Of a stretch of 64,000 nt of DNA, positions 24,732 through 37,680 are shown one piece after another. A program made the translations under genes and the position numbers. The number at the start of each line of letters is the position of its first letter. Position 1 is the stretch's first letter. Source of the DNA: Piper betle (lineage: Eukaryota; Streptophyta; Magnoliopsida; Piperales; Piperaceae); assembly GCA_033002965.1 (NCBI GenBank), contig JAURVB010002082.1, positions 1-64,000 on the forward strand, given 5' to 3'. Under the pieces are notes generated by a model, which saw only the letters and a list, made by a program, of their open reading frames with translations, was not told the DNA's origin and ran no database searches.

Positions 24732-26794
24732 TCTAACACTCCAAATCCGGTTCACGCTTGGGAACCGAACCAAAATGTCACTGGTCCATGTTAGGTCGGC
24801 TAACCCGAACCTAACCCTAAGGATCTACTCTCGACGTCTCGAAATGGAAGATGTCTATTGCCATGCATGGATGAATGCACAGAAATAAACCCAACATGCT
24901 ACTACATGTATGACATGACAACCAATTTGCATACCAAAATAATTATGATGAAAAATTGATGAAAATTCTTAAAATAAGACAGACTGAGTTTCCCTTAAAA
25001 GTGCAATTAAGGGCCACCCTGTCAAATCAACATGTATACGTATATAAATAATTAATAAAACATTCACACAATAAATTCATTCAATTGTATAATTCATTTC
25101 TGTATTGAGTCTCGACTCAACTGCTGATTTATCTTCATCTTACCTAACTGGACTGGGTCTTGACCCATCTGTGCATTCTAATTCTCAGCCTTGTTGTACA
25201 TATTCAATATCTAAACATATTTTACTAAAACATAGGTATTCAAATGTTACAATTAGAAATTCTACTACTGAATCAACTATCATATCACATTATATTATCA
25301 TACCTTGCATTACATCATATCATTCTCAATATAATGACAACATCAACAAAACATTAACATTCTATCGTCTGACATGTGTGTATGCAAGAGACATCACTGC
25401 TCCTCCGTCTAGGCTGGCTCATCCTACTCATGATCATCACCTACATATATTATAAAAACACGTCAGTAACGAGTGTTACTGGTCCAAAAATATAACTAAT
25501 ATCAAACTGGCTATGAGAGCAAACTCTCATATGAAGGAAAACATTCATATACTTCTCGTGAACTCTCTGAAGGGCACCTACTAAGGAGCCACTGGGCTGC
25601 AGACCCGGTAGCATCCTGAACTGACTGTTCTCGCTGCTGTTGATTTTCTCATTTCATTTGCTGGTCCCTCGGGACTACTAGTATATCCTAAGCCCTCTCC
25701 TTACCTCCATAATTCTCTTGGCCTTGAGCACGAAGACCGAGTACTCTCAGGCAGTCACCTTTAGTACCCTTTGAACCACAAGTCCGGACATGCGTTGTAC
25801 TCAATAGTACCCGTAAACCTCCACATTTCTTCGGGTATAAGGAACTCAAAAATGGGAGTCGTCAGCATCCCTTGGGATTGGAACAACTTGATCACTAATC
25901 CAGAGCTCGCTTTGACAAGCACGTGCCCGCTCGCGTAGCATGGTCATCGAATTTCCCTCATTCCATCTCTCACTGAAAATGCAAAAACTACATGTACATA
26001 GGTCTAGGTGGGAATTTATAAAATAGGCCCGAAGGCAACTTGTGGTGGATCTTGTTTTGGAAAAATAGTCAAGGGATCTCATCCTCAAGGGTTATTAATC
26101 TGAAAGATCGATCAATTAAATGACCCGAGTTAAGTGGGATCTAATAAAATGCCACTTAACTTGTCTTACAAGTAATAAAACAAAATACAATAGAGTAGAG
26201 CGTAAAACAAGAAGCGAGTCCTAAACGGACCTGGTAGAAGCTCCGAACGTGTCCTTGTACCTAGGCGGTAAGCTCCTACTCCGTACCTATACATCAAATC
26301 TAGAAGCTAACGTCCACTAACTGAATGATGCATCAAACTCATCATGAACATCACACATACAATGCAATCATCATCTAACAACAGTCAAACAATCATCAAT
26401 ATCTCATCCTATTCATCCCAATTTTATTACGTTTCTAAGATACGTTGCAGTCAATTAGCATGCTCAAATTTAATTTACTTAATTAGATCACTAACTATCA
26501 ATCAAATCATGCAAATCATCACTTCATTCACAATTAGACATTTATCACAACAGTTAATCAATCCTAGCATGCAAATTAGAAAAATCTGGTGTACGCTCAT
26601 ATATTCTGATAACTCGTTCTACTGTTGTCTTACTGTCATTATCATCATATACTTGGGCATACATGACTCCTATGGTTCATAACACAAGACTGGCCTTGGC
26701 TCGGTACGCGTGTTCTAAAATTGACCCAACTGAAAATACAGTCAAACTGACAGGTTCAGAATATAAAACCCTGACTCGAATCACGGGTTTTACA
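24732..26794. mobile_element. Solo LTR (2.06 kb) nested in the CACTA element
   Basis: It starts 'tctaacactcc' (canonical TGTAACAC with one change), ends 'gggttttaca', and is flanked on both sides by the perfect 5-bp direct repeat tcgag (24,727-24,731 and 26,795-26,799). No coding sequence lies inside and no second LTR is adjacent, so this is a solo LTR left by LTR-LTR recombination. It appears to be a different family from the 3.9-kb LTRs in this window. Confidence 0.85.
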
Positions 26795-28988
26795 TCGAGG
26801 GCCCATGCTACCTGCTTAGGCACACAGAGAAAAGAAGAAACACGGTTTGTAGGAACTTCTACGAATGTTTAATTTTGCAGGAGAAGGGTTCATATAAAGA
26901 CTAAGTACATTATACTTGAAGACTGAAAATATTTGTTGTCAATGAAATGTGAATGCGATAAAACATCAGTTTGATAATTATGTGTGTTGAAATGGGTTAA
27001 ATAAAGTGTTCTTGGTTATTTTATTGCATATGTTAATTTATACAAGTTGTGTAAAAAATTTTCAATGTCATAGTTATTGGGGAGATTATGACGTATGGAT
27101 GGGTACTTGCCTTATTCTTTTTAAGTTTATTTTAATCATTTTGTTGATAGGTCAATAAATGTGTGTAGAAGTTGATTTTTTTTTCTATTGTCCAGATATT
27201 TTTTTATGACCGAGAGTAAAAATACATTTGAAATATACCAAATATAGTTAGTAAGGGGATTTGATGGCAGGATCTTATAGATTGGAGCAGACTGTGTGAC
27301 TTCTTAACTTTTTCGCTATTTTTCATTTTATGTCAAGTAATCCTTTTCAAGTTTTTTGCTAATGTATATGGACAACTAAGCAAGGGAAAACTGTTTGAAA
27401 CTAACCAAACTGCTTCAATGCTGCTGCTACTCTGTTACTGATTGCTAAGCTTATCAAGATCAAATTTTGCCAATGCTAATGAACCAACCTTGTTTGATGG
27501 CCCCTTAAGATGGACAATAAAACATGTGGAAAGTGTTTGAAGCCTACCAAATAGAATGTGTGAATGTGATGATTTTGTGTGATGAAATATGATGAGTAAG
27601 ATTTTCTCAATTATTTTATTGCATATGCCAATTTATATAGGTTGAGTAAAATTTTTACAATATCCTACGTATAAGGGAGCATATGCTGGATTGGCCCGAT
27701 TAGAAGTCTACTTAATAGTTTGACTACCTACATTTTCTTGTTGATTGTTATGTAACATGAATTAATGTTTTTCAGGTTTTAGAACATTCAAAAAGTTTTG
27801 ATTGAAAGTTTGCATTTGCTTGTTGAAATTTTGGTTGTTATAATATATTTGCTCTTGACTATTGGTTTTAAATTGACAAGCTAAAAACGTTTTTTCTACA
27901 CTGTTACAGCTAGGTATCGGGAGTGCATTGAGTCCATTTATAGCACCCGTCTTCCTAGCCTCTATCTGTGGACCCTGAGGCCTACCATTTTGTAGTGGGA
28001 GAGCCAAATAAGGGTGAATATTGTTAATTGGGTTTTCCTCTCATTGTAGTTTGCCATCTTCGTCAACGGCACTCAAGAGATTCTCATGGCTCTACTTCTA
28101 CCCAATATGATGATGTCAACTCCGGTTATGGTCCTCCCAGTCATCCTGACATTGAAGAGCATTTGCTTCCCTAAGGAGCTAGAGACTCACAACCAAGACA
28201 TACAAACATAATTAATGAGATTATAGCGTGAGGCAAGGGAGAGAGAGTGGCGGATGAGGGAGGAGATTGGGGACAGGGATCATTGGCTTATCGAATCGCT
28301 TGATGAGAGGGAGTAGCACACGAGAGAGTGGTGGACGCAGGAGGCTGATAGATGAGATGAGATTATGCTTCGTTAGATGTTTCTCACGATTAAAGATTCT
28401 TGTCGTGGCCTTGATGAGTCATCTACATCGAGACTTTACCAACCAGATCAGCTTGGGGATCCATCTCTTTGATGTAGAATTTGACTTGTATTGATTATAT
28501 TTAACATATTGACATCTTTGATATATAATGTTTATTCAATTTATCATATCAAGATTGGTTATGTGGCATTTAAAGTTTTGTGTTATTAGTTGATTTATTA
28601 TGTTTAATTGGGAAGTACAAAATAAAATAAAATAAATTTTTTTTGTCTATTTTCTTCATTTGCGACGGATTTACGAACATAAAGAGACCAGCTTTGTGAC
28701 TGAAAATCAGTATTGAAACCATATCAGTGACCACATTTGAATTGCATTTCCTATTGCAGATTTTTAGCAACCGCCTTTGTGACCACAACTCCACTTGCAA
28801 TATTTGAAACAGTAAAGTGTCAAAAACTTCCGATTTAAAATTTGCGACCGGAATACATCAGGTCCAAAAGTCTTTAGAACTGCGACCGCTTATTCTAGTC
28901 GCAACTCTGGTCGCAAAAATCTTTAGCAATTGGATTTTGGGTCTTTAATGACCACAACTGCAGTTGCTGATAGCCTTTTTCTACGAGG

Positions 28989-29855
28989 TTTTTTTAAACT
29001 TTTTTTAGAAATCAAGTTATGCTTTTGAGTCAGAAGGACGATAAATGTACTACAGATGACCAATTAGTTCATGCCATTTGCTCGTTGCTGATTTTGCTAA
29101 TCACCGATAAAACACCATGTTATTGAAGAATAGTAAAAATAGATAAGAATATATAGATAAAAAGATTTGTGCAAATTACCTAGGTTGGACATAGTTAACC
29201 ACTTGTCCCCAGGCTGACATAGTCAACCGCTTGCATGAAAGACCTGTAGCTTTCTACAAGAAAAAAAGAGTTCCAATCATTCATGTCCAATTTTAATCAA
29301 TCAAAAATAAGATAACAACACTTTTTTTCATATTTTAAAATGAACCAAACACGAAAATAATCCTTTATGACATAACGGTCTCTATCTATAAAGAAAGAGA
29401 GTACTTAGTTTCGGTTGTTGCTCATATAAAAATATCAGCTGCTTTTAAATTTTCCCATCCATTTAAAATCATATGGTTGTGGTTTTCTCTCATGCAGATA
29501 AAATTATTCTTATTATCCAACCATCCTTATAATTGAACGACTATGACTGATATCAAAATTCACACAAGATTAAAAACTATTACTGATATTATTAATTATT
29601 CTTATAAAGAAAATGACCACAAAAAAAGATAACACTCCATGTTTAAGACCTCCCTCCACAATACACAAACCAATCTATAAAAAGTGATCGAAGGGCAGCT
29701 TGGAAATTTGGTTCGGCCAGTTTGGTCCAAATCAAATGCTCTGCCCTATTAATTGAATTATTTTTAAGTTTTATTGATATAGATAATTTTCAAAAATAGA
29801 AATATTCAATTTTTTTTTATTAAAGCTAGGCCCACTCCAAAATAAATCACTAGTG
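28989..29855. other. AT-rich region, no gene recognised
   Basis: Between the CACTA right end and the integrase relic. No open frame with coding character and no structured repeat was seen. Confidence 0.5.
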
Positions 29856-29857
29856 TC

Positions 29858-30131
29858 CACCCCTTTACAGCTAAGCAAGTAGCTAAATAGTTTATGGAGA
29901 GCGTAACAACAATCCATGGCATGCCAAAGTCCATTATCACCGATCGAGACATAGTTTTTCTTACTGGTTGTTGGGAGAATTTTTCATGTTACAGGGGTCG
30001 ACTCTCAAGATGAGTTTGGTAGATCACCCGCAGACAGATGGACAAACAAAAGTGTTGAACCACTGCTTAGAGATATATTTACGATACTATGTCAGTGACC
30101 ACCTTAAACAGTGGTCTTACTTCTTGCCTTA
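29858..30131 (+). pseudogene. Ty3/gypsy integrase fragment
   Basis: The plus-strand frame reads IITDRDIVF, then DHPQTDGQTKVLNHCLE and LRYYVSDHLKQW. These are the second catalytic Asp region and the H-P-Q-T-D-G-Q-T signature around the catalytic Glu of gypsy-type integrases (Lys here where Glu is usual). An in-frame stop sits near 29,897 and the frame ends at a stop near 30,131. It is a short relic and its orientation is opposite to the adjacent LTR. Confidence 0.8.
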
Positions 30132-30673
30132 GGAATAATTGGGGTAATATACCACTTTTCATTCAGCAGGGGAAAGAGGAGAAGGAGAAGAGAGGAAAAG
30201 GACCGGATAATGGGGGTTTGGGATTCTCACTTTATCATTCCTTATATAGTGTAGCAAGAACTTATCTCCTTCCATCGTATCTTAGTCCGCCTTTAGCACC
30301 ACTCTAGGTGCGTTCAAATCTTTTCTTGTTAGGACTAAAGCTAGTCTTTTCCATATTCATAACGCAACTTTAATTTGAGTCGGGTTGTTCTCCATGTAAC
30401 AATCAAATCTCATCCATGCCATTCATACTCATTCTCATACAGCACGCACATACAACAACACATAAAAGCATACAAACAGGAAGCAAAACATACCTGTTAG
30501 CAAGGTTGTGGATTGGCTCATGGAGGTATCACAATGCAACGTAATCAAACATAGCATACCACACTCATATATTTATCAACATACACTCATACCATATAGC
30601 ATATGCGTACATACATAACACATTCCGAAGGTTAGCTGTCTTAATAGTCCAAGAAGTCTGCTATGATACAAAG

Positions 30674-33600
30674 TTGCCATCTTTGGTCCAAGGGTTGACT
30701 AAAGTGCGATGTTATAATTTAGAAAACTATTCGTTGGACTACGCTCATACAAACTTTACAGAAACGGATCTCAACCCACGAGGATGATTAAGACAGACAA
30801 CCTTAAAAGGTTTCATCACATATGCATGTTGATTCATACTAGCAAAGAGAGGCTCTTAGACTTAAGGATCCTATATGATCACCCCTAGTAGCAATAGAAG
30901 CAAAACCTCCCCTGCGACTTTGAGTGGTGATTTTAAAAATGCTTATGATCACTCTCAACTATAGAAGAGGTACATCCTGGATACAGTTTTGAGGTTGCAT
31001 GTTGTGACATAAACATTTTCTTACTACTTAGTTGAAGTGATTCATTACATTTCTGAATTTCTTACATGCGCATGAATACAGAGAAGTTAAACAAGGGTCG
31101 TGGTTACATGTTCCACATACCTGACATGCGCAAGAAAATAAAATAATAAAATAATTGAACATGGCATCATCGGATGTTAGGGCATCAAACCCTAACACCC
31201 GACTTCACATGGATCTTCAAGCAGTGTGAAATGTGTGCTCCTCCTACCCACATTTCTTTATCACACACACATAGCTACAACAAATATGTTTTGTGTACCT
31301 AGTAAGCTCCTCATCGTGTTCCAAGATTTTGAGGCTTACACCCTACAAATGATGGTATAAGTGCCCCAAAATGTGTCTACCCTACAATAATAATGTAATG
31401 ATATATAAAACACATGTGCATTACAACAATCAATTAACTTATCCTAAATCATACTTGTTCATACAACTTCAGGGCTTATTCCCATAACATATTACATCTC
31501 AATTTCATATTACATCAATTCGGTAATTAACACAAATACAACACGAAATCCCTTGCCATGAGCTTTTCGATCCATCCGCCTACACAAATCAAAAAGACTA
31601 AAACACCTACATATATTAGAGAAAAACATCAGAAACTAAAGAATTGATTACTGGTCTGTGGAGACTAGGATTATAACATTACTGACAAATGAGTATCTAA
31701 CCACCCACGTAAACATTGTATAAACTTCTAGAATCATACAGGGTGGTAAGCGAAGGCCGATGGGGCCACATATCATACCATTATTTCCCATAAAGCGACA
31801 TCTTACATACATATTATAAACATTCATGTATTGCTTATGCCCTTACATCACCCACCACAACACCCAGGTGGCTCGAAACTAATGTGCCACAATTTTCGGA
31901 AACGCACTGCTTTCGCAAAACCCTACATACATTGCACTACTTAAGGGTATAAGGGGTAGTAGTGCAATCTACATATCTCCATACCGCTCTCTCTTATTCG
32001 TGAAATCTGTAAACAAATGCGCATACCTATATATAGTCTTAGGGAAGAGGATTGTAACATACATTTTTGGAGCTTCAGCTCGAAGACTAACAAGGGATCC
32101 GATAAAAACACTACCAACACCGTCCTATAGTTTAAAACGCGATTAAATGTGACACTCAAGAGCCAAACATAATGGTGAAACAAGAGAGTCCTACGAACCT
32201 GGATGAGCCCTACGTTCTAATCGATGAGCTCAACCTATGTAATCTACAAGAGATAGAATCTAAATCATAATCAGATTACGCTAGCACACAAAATGAGGCA
32301 AAACCTCCACACATGCACAACATGAAAAACTTAATTAACATATTTATTTTTCTTAGTGATAGGTAAAACCTCAATAGGTAATTTAATTTAAGGTTTGGGG
32401 TTGATAATATACTTAGTAAATGATTTCATACTTAGGGTTTTATCTTTGGACTTAACCGGACAATTTTTCGAATAGACCAAATGGTATCCGATTAAGCTAA
32501 AATTTGAACCCTTAGTTCTAGACACCCTAAAGGTCTGTCATAAATATTAACAAGTGATAATTTGTGGATTATCATATTGATTGAGGCTAATTAAAGTTGG
32601 ATTAGTGTGCAATGAACAGTACCCCCGTTACTGCATAGTAAACTTTAAAATTTCGGCCCATGGGCTTGAGAAGTCCAAATTGGGTTGGGCTAATTGGAAT
32701 AGTTAGATGACACTTGGGAGTTTAGCCCATTTAGATTTCAGGTCCAATTTCCTTGTAATCGAGCCTAGGTGACTGATTTAATGAATTTCGTAATTAATTT
32801 GACCCGGGTAGAATTACAAATTTCTACCTAATTTCCTACTTACCCAAATGCTTGAAAAGTTTACAGAGACATTATTAGGACATCTATTACTCTTACTAAT
32901 CTATTTTATAATTTTTATACTTTTTGATCTATTTTTAACAGCTTTTCTAATTGGCTCTACAGAAACAGGATTATAAATTCAGTTCCATTGTACTCCAGAA
33001 GTCTGGGCCCATTAACTATTAGAATAAGTTTTGTTTTACTAAAAAAATTTCATGGTTACATTAAAGAATTGGTGGTTTATTAGGTAACTATTATATATTT
33101 TTATGTTTTCTAATTATTAGCCAAACATTTAACTAAACACACAACACAAGGTAGTCAACACAGAAACAAGCAGATGCACACACTGTTTAATTAATTTTGC
33201 TCATGCCTTAGTTGAGGTAATTTTAGTATGGTAAATTTATGATATGAAAATCATAACATTCTTAATAAATAATCATAATATATATCATGAAATTAAAATC
33301 ATATCAAGGTGTGAAAATTGGGGAAATGGGCGATTAGGTCACTGGAACCTTTAAAGCTGCCACCTTTAGACCAATTTTGGACATTTTCAGGATTATCCAT
33401 GCTAAATCAGTCAATATGATCAACATATAACTTGTAGATCTATATCGTGTGAAAATAAAAAGACCAAGATAATAAAAATCTAACATCTACAACATGAGAT
33501 ATGAATTTTATGCCAAACCAGTGTAGATCTAGACACACGGTTGATGAAAACATTATTACTATCTAGTGTAGATCTAGACACACAGTTGATGAAAACATTA

Positions 33601-33952
33601 TTACTATCTATCTACACATGAAAATTACATGAAACTACCTCCCTTATTCTGTAAGAGGCATATCTACAAGGGTAAAATGCAAGACAAATGCAAACAACAT
33701 CATCCATATACGAAATAACAACTCAAACAAGAAACATCAACCAAAACCGGGGAAATAACATACCTTTAACGGTTCAAGGGGAGGTCACTTGGAGTTTTCC
33801 CACTCTAAGTCCTTCAACCCTTGAAATAAAAACATCTTGGAAGACCAAAGAGGGCCAGAGAGAGCTCAAAGAGTGGGGAAGACGGCTGGGAAAAGGAGAG
33901 GGATGTTGAGGATGAGTGGAGGAAGGAGTGAAAAGGTGAGGATGGGGGTGGT

Positions 33953-33998
<46 letters not shown>

Positions 33999-34587
33999 AG
34001 GCTGGTTGCCTTGGTAATGTAATAGGCATGGGTGCCACACCTAAAGAAGTGTGTTGGGATTTGAATTTTAAAAAGAAAAAGGAGGAAATGATTTGGTAGT
34101 TTATAAAATAAATAAATGAATACAACATGCAAAAAAATTCCCAAATTAGGCAGGTCACGGGCGTAAGGGCACTTTGATAGTGTCTTGGCATCCGTGGTTT
34201 GAACTTGAGGATCAAATTCAAACTTTGTCTGGTTACGAGGGCGCCGGCATGACGTCTTTTGCGTCAAGTCCTCATTTGCATCATTTTAGGTTTTTCCACT
34301 ATAAACACGTGAAACAAACACGACCATAATACACAAAAAGTGACTAGACACGCGGGGTACTTAGTCCTAAGGTCAAATTAGATTTGACTCGACTGAACCA
34401 AACATAAAAAGGTCGGGCATATAGCGTCTGATGGGGGCAACAAAGCCAAAGGAGGTAAAGCTAGGGAAACTCATATATATCTACATACTATACATAAATA
34501 CACGGCAAAAGGGTCGGGCAAGCAACTCAATTTGGGTCATGACCGTACTGAAACTAAAACCATCAGGCGAAAAGCATGGGTTTTACA
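30674..34587 (-). mobile_element. 3.9-kb LTR with adjoining primer-binding site (minus orientation)
   Basis: The right terminus reads 'gggttttaca' (34,578-34,587) on the plus strand. On the left, the LTR end is followed on the minus strand by 'ttgtatcatagcagac' (30,656-30,671), a decayed match to the tRNA-Met primer-binding site TGGTATCAGAGC. It is collinear with 57,000-60,938 over its whole length and with the reverse complement of 15,935-18,735. No ORF of note lies inside. LTRs this long are known in plant gypsy lineages such as Tekay/Del, but no internal protein is clearly linked to this copy. Confidence 0.75.
33956..33995. repeat. (TA)20 microsatellite at the LTR TATA-box position
   Basis: A perfect run of about 20 TA dinucleotides occupies the place where the homologous LTRs have ordinary TATA boxes (near 15,985-16,000 and 60,384-60,394). 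Confidence 0.9.
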
Positions 34588-35284
34588 TTTTATGTGTGAT
34601 TATTCATAAATAGAATAAGTTTTGCATGTAATTCCTTTTGTATATATGCTTTATAGAATTAAATTAATTAGTTTATTTAATTTATAATGAATACTTGTTT
34701 TTTAGATTTATTATAAATCATGTTTTGTGAAGTTTTTACATGCTTTTGTGATGATTTAATATGATAATTAGAAGTATGTATCAATAAGTAGAAAATATAT
34801 CATATTTTATGCTTTAATGGTAGAATAATATAGAATGGATAATTGCATGTGAATTTAACATGGGAAGTTGAATTTGATCTAATGGATAATTTTCATGTAA
34901 ATTTAACATGTACATCATGATTTCGTTGTATGTGCATTGTGCTGCGTATTTTGTTGGATTGTGGAGGAAGCGAGCGCCAAGGAGATGAAAGCCAGGAGGC
35001 TAAGTGCCACGACATTTGTAAATTGTGTAATTTGACAATGCCAGCACCACGACGCTAAAAGTCGGGAGTTTTAGTGCCGCGGCCCTCTTGGGTGGGAAGT
35101 TGGTGTTCGGCAGCAGCATCATGGTTGCTTTGAGCCAGAGTCGCGATACTGACCCAAAAACCTTTATTTCTTGTTTAAATTGATTGTTTTGCTTAATATT
35201 TGTTATTTTATTTATTATTTGTTTGATGATGTATGACCTGCAAAACATGTTTGATTGGTGCTAATGTGTGTCAGCGTTTCCCAG
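34588..35284. other. Non-coding stretch before the chromovirus relic
   Basis: AT-rich to about 34,930, then a more GC-rich segment with repeated 'gccacgac/agcaccacgacg' words. No gene recognised. Confidence 0.45.
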
Positions 35285-36405
35285 GGTGAAGGGAATGTTT
35301 TCAGTGTTGGTGGTAGTGGATCAGTTCTCAAAGTACGCCGTGTTTGCCGCAACACCACATGCCTGCTCAGCCGAGATAGCTGCAGATTTGTTCTTTAGGA
35401 ACGCTGTCAAGCATTTTGAAGTGCTGGCAGACTTAGTGAGTAACTGAGACTGCAGATTCACAGGTAGATTTTGGACGGTTTTGTTTGGGTTGCTAGGGAG
35501 CAAGCTGAAGTTTTCTACAGCCAACCATCCTCAGATTGACGGGCAGACTGAAAGGACAAATGTTTTACTCGAGGACTACATGAGGCATTTCGTCACAGCC
35601 AGCCAGAAGAACTGGTTGGAGCTTCTTGATGCGGCACAGCTTAGTTACAATCTGCATCATTCTTCAGCTATGGGTCTTAGTCCTTTCGAGGTTGCGACAA
35701 GCCATGAGCCTCTAACACCACAAGAGGTTGCTCTACAGGGACGTGGAGTGAAATGTCCAGCTACGCACAGGTTTGCTAGAGATCGGCAAGACTTGTATGA
35801 GGATGCAGTGGATTCACTTGCCAAAGCAATACGTTGAATGAAGAAATACGCGGACTTAAGGAGAAGACCGTTATCATTCAACGAAGGGGATAAGGTAATG
35901 CTGAAGCTTATACCACAGATCTGAAAGAAGATCAGGAGTATTAAGGTGCACAAGGCATTGGTGCAACGGTATGATGGTCCTTTTGAGGTGGAGAAAGTCG
36001 TCGGGAACGTGTCATACCGGTTGAAACTTCCTGAAAGGTACAAACTCCATCCCACATTCCATGTTAGTTTTCTCAAACCATTCCATGAGGATTTGGTCAA
36101 TCTGAGAAGAGCTCGTCCGAAGAGAGCTTCACCAACTGTCCGGCAAAAGTATGAGAAGCGGGTGGGGAAAATTTTGGAGCATAGACGAGTTGGTCAGGGT
36201 GCTACAAATGAGAGGACAGAGTATCTGATAAAATGGAAGGGGGAGCCAAGAAGCAAAGCTAGCTGGGAGCGTGAACGGGACTTATGGCAGTTTGAAAAGA
36301 AGATCAAGAAGTATTGGGGAGGATTTAACCCTCCGATGAGGACATCGGGTCTCATTGGTGCGGGAGGACTAGTTACAGGTCTAGTCCATAGGACGAGACG
36401 AGGCT
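35285..36405 (+). pseudogene. Ty3/gypsy chromovirus pol 3' end: integrase core and chromodomain, broken
   Basis: The plus-strand reading gives VLVVVDQFSKYAVF (first catalytic Asp region), then a stop where the VSDRD motif is expected (near 35,446), then FTGRFWTVLFG, HPQIDGQTERTN (catalytic Glu) and LLEDYMRHFV to a stop at 35,837. Further stops near 35,922 precede the pieces YDGPFEVEKVVG and LHPTFHVSFLKPFHED. The end carries a chromodomain (EYLIKWKGEPRSKASWE, about 36,220-36,275), which marks this as a chromovirus. The loss of catalytic residues and multiple stops show it is dead. The 3' part is repeated at 37,330-37,680. Confidence 0.9.
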
Positions 36406-36409
36406 AGGG

Positions 36410-37290
36410 TTTGGTGGTTGTCCCTAGTGTTCCCGTGTCATAAGGAGTAGTCGGGGCTATTCTTGTGGTGAAAACAACTGGCCAACATTCGTGTTATAGT
36501 TGGAGTTGAACAAAATATGGTGCACGTAGCTGTCGAGTGACTAACGACTGCTGGCGAGCAATGTGTCGTGAGACAGTGAGTAGCGGCATATGTAGCGGTA
36601 AAATGGAGTACCAAGCATGTGGCCATGTTCGAGAGACCAAGAAACCTCAAGATGGACCGAGTTAGGTGCTGTGACTGAGCGTCACGAGTGTGCCGTTATA
36701 TGCATCGGCAGAGCGAGGTTGAGGAGCAACCGAGCGTACCGAGCATTTTACCGATCATCCTACCGAGCAGTGGAGCGAGTAGTGCCGAGCAGCGTACCGA
36801 GCAGTGTGTCGGGCAGCACCACGGTACCAATCAAAATAGCGGTACTGGGTGTCGGCATGTGTGACTGTAGCAGTGTACGAGTGCAGGGGCGTGCTAAGCC
36901 AAATAGCGGCATGCCGGTGTTTTGAGCGGTACGTGATTCCAGCGGTAGCGAGTGCCGCTATTTGGAGCGGCACTTGGAGTTCCAGCAGATGGGTGTTTCG
37001 ACATTTGCGGCAGCAAGTGCGGACGTGCTGGTAGGTTAATCTGGTGATCGAGCGCTGGCCAGGGTCGAGCCCGGGGGCGAGACACGATGACCAGTGGTGC
37101 AGCCAAGGGATTGGCAAAAGTTTGTTGCAGGAAGAGATATCATATCTTGGAGAAATATTACGATATCATATCTTGGAGAAAGATCACGATATCGTACAGC
37201 CAATGAGGAGTGGGATAATGCAGCTAACTTTGGATAAGCATGATAAGTGTGGACGGGTGAAGCCTTATCAAATCTGGACCGTATCTTCTG
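36410..37290. repeat. Chromovirus 3' flank/LTR-like region with repeated short hairpins (copy 1)
   Basis: The region contains many 'taccgagcag' words (36,720-36,810), a perfect 8-bp-stem hairpin gtgccgct-atttgg-agcggcac (36,952-36,973), and two tandem 26-bp units beginning 'gatatcatatcttggagaaa' (37,136-37,187). It is homologous to 37,681-38,600. Confidence 0.65.
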
Positions 37291-37329
37291 GAGTTGAAGA
37301 TAGACATGGAGCATATCTCCTTAAGCTCG

Positions 37330-37680
37330 GCCAATTTAGGGATGGATAGGTATCAACTCCATCCAGTGTTCCATGTTAGTTTCCTCAAGCCTTTCCATGA
37401 GGATTTGGTCAATCCAAGGAGAGCTCGTTCAAGGAGAGCTCCACCTACCGTCCAGCGGCAGTTTGAGAAAAAGGTGGGGAAGATTTTGGCTCATAGGCAA
37501 GGTGCACCAAATACTGGGACCGAGTATCTTATCAAATGGAAAGGGGAGCCAAGGAGTGAGGCTAGTTGGGAGCAAGAAAGGGACTTGTGGCAGTTTGAGT
37601 GGCAGATCAGGAAGTACCAGGGAGGACTTAACCCTCCGATGAGGACATCAGATTTCATTGGTGGGGGAGAGCTGTTATAG
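37330..37680 (+). pseudogene. Second copy of the chromovirus chromodomain 3' end
   Basis: The frame starts at a junction with LTR-like DNA and reads YQLHPVFHVSFLKPFHEDL, KKVGKILAHRQ, EYLIKWKGEPRSEASWEQ and NPPMRTSDFIG up to the stop at 37,680. Integrase is absent. The arrangement (chromodomain-LTR-chromodomain-LTR) suggests unequal recombination or a nested partial element. Confidence 0.85.

Larger units (their letters stand above)
22375..28988. mobile_element. CACTA (En/Spm-type) transposon relic, about 6.6 kb including a nested solo LTR
   Basis: The left end 'ctcgttagtacaaaaaaaggc' and the reverse complement of the right end 'ctcgtagaaaaaggc' are variants of the plant CACTA terminus. Subterminal regions (22,390-22,670 and 28,660-28,985) are full of short repeats such as 'gcgaccg', 'ggtcgcaa' and 'gtgaccgg' in both orientations, typical of CACTA transposase-binding regions. 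The interior contains a transposase-like relic near 24,100-24,660. It was later split by the solo LTR at 24,732-26,794. A 3-bp target duplication could not be settled because the termini are mutated. Confidence 0.75.

Noticed and set aside
25105..25455. 116-residue plus-strand frame
   Set aside because: Lies inside the solo LTR and has no protein motif.
33774..34267. Frames encoding poly(Ile-Tyr)
   Set aside because: Translation of the (TA)n microsatellite in LTR DNA.
36617..37349. Multiple open frames on both strands after the chromodomain
   Set aside because: GC-richer LTR-like repeat DNA; no motifs and the frames are mutually incompatible.
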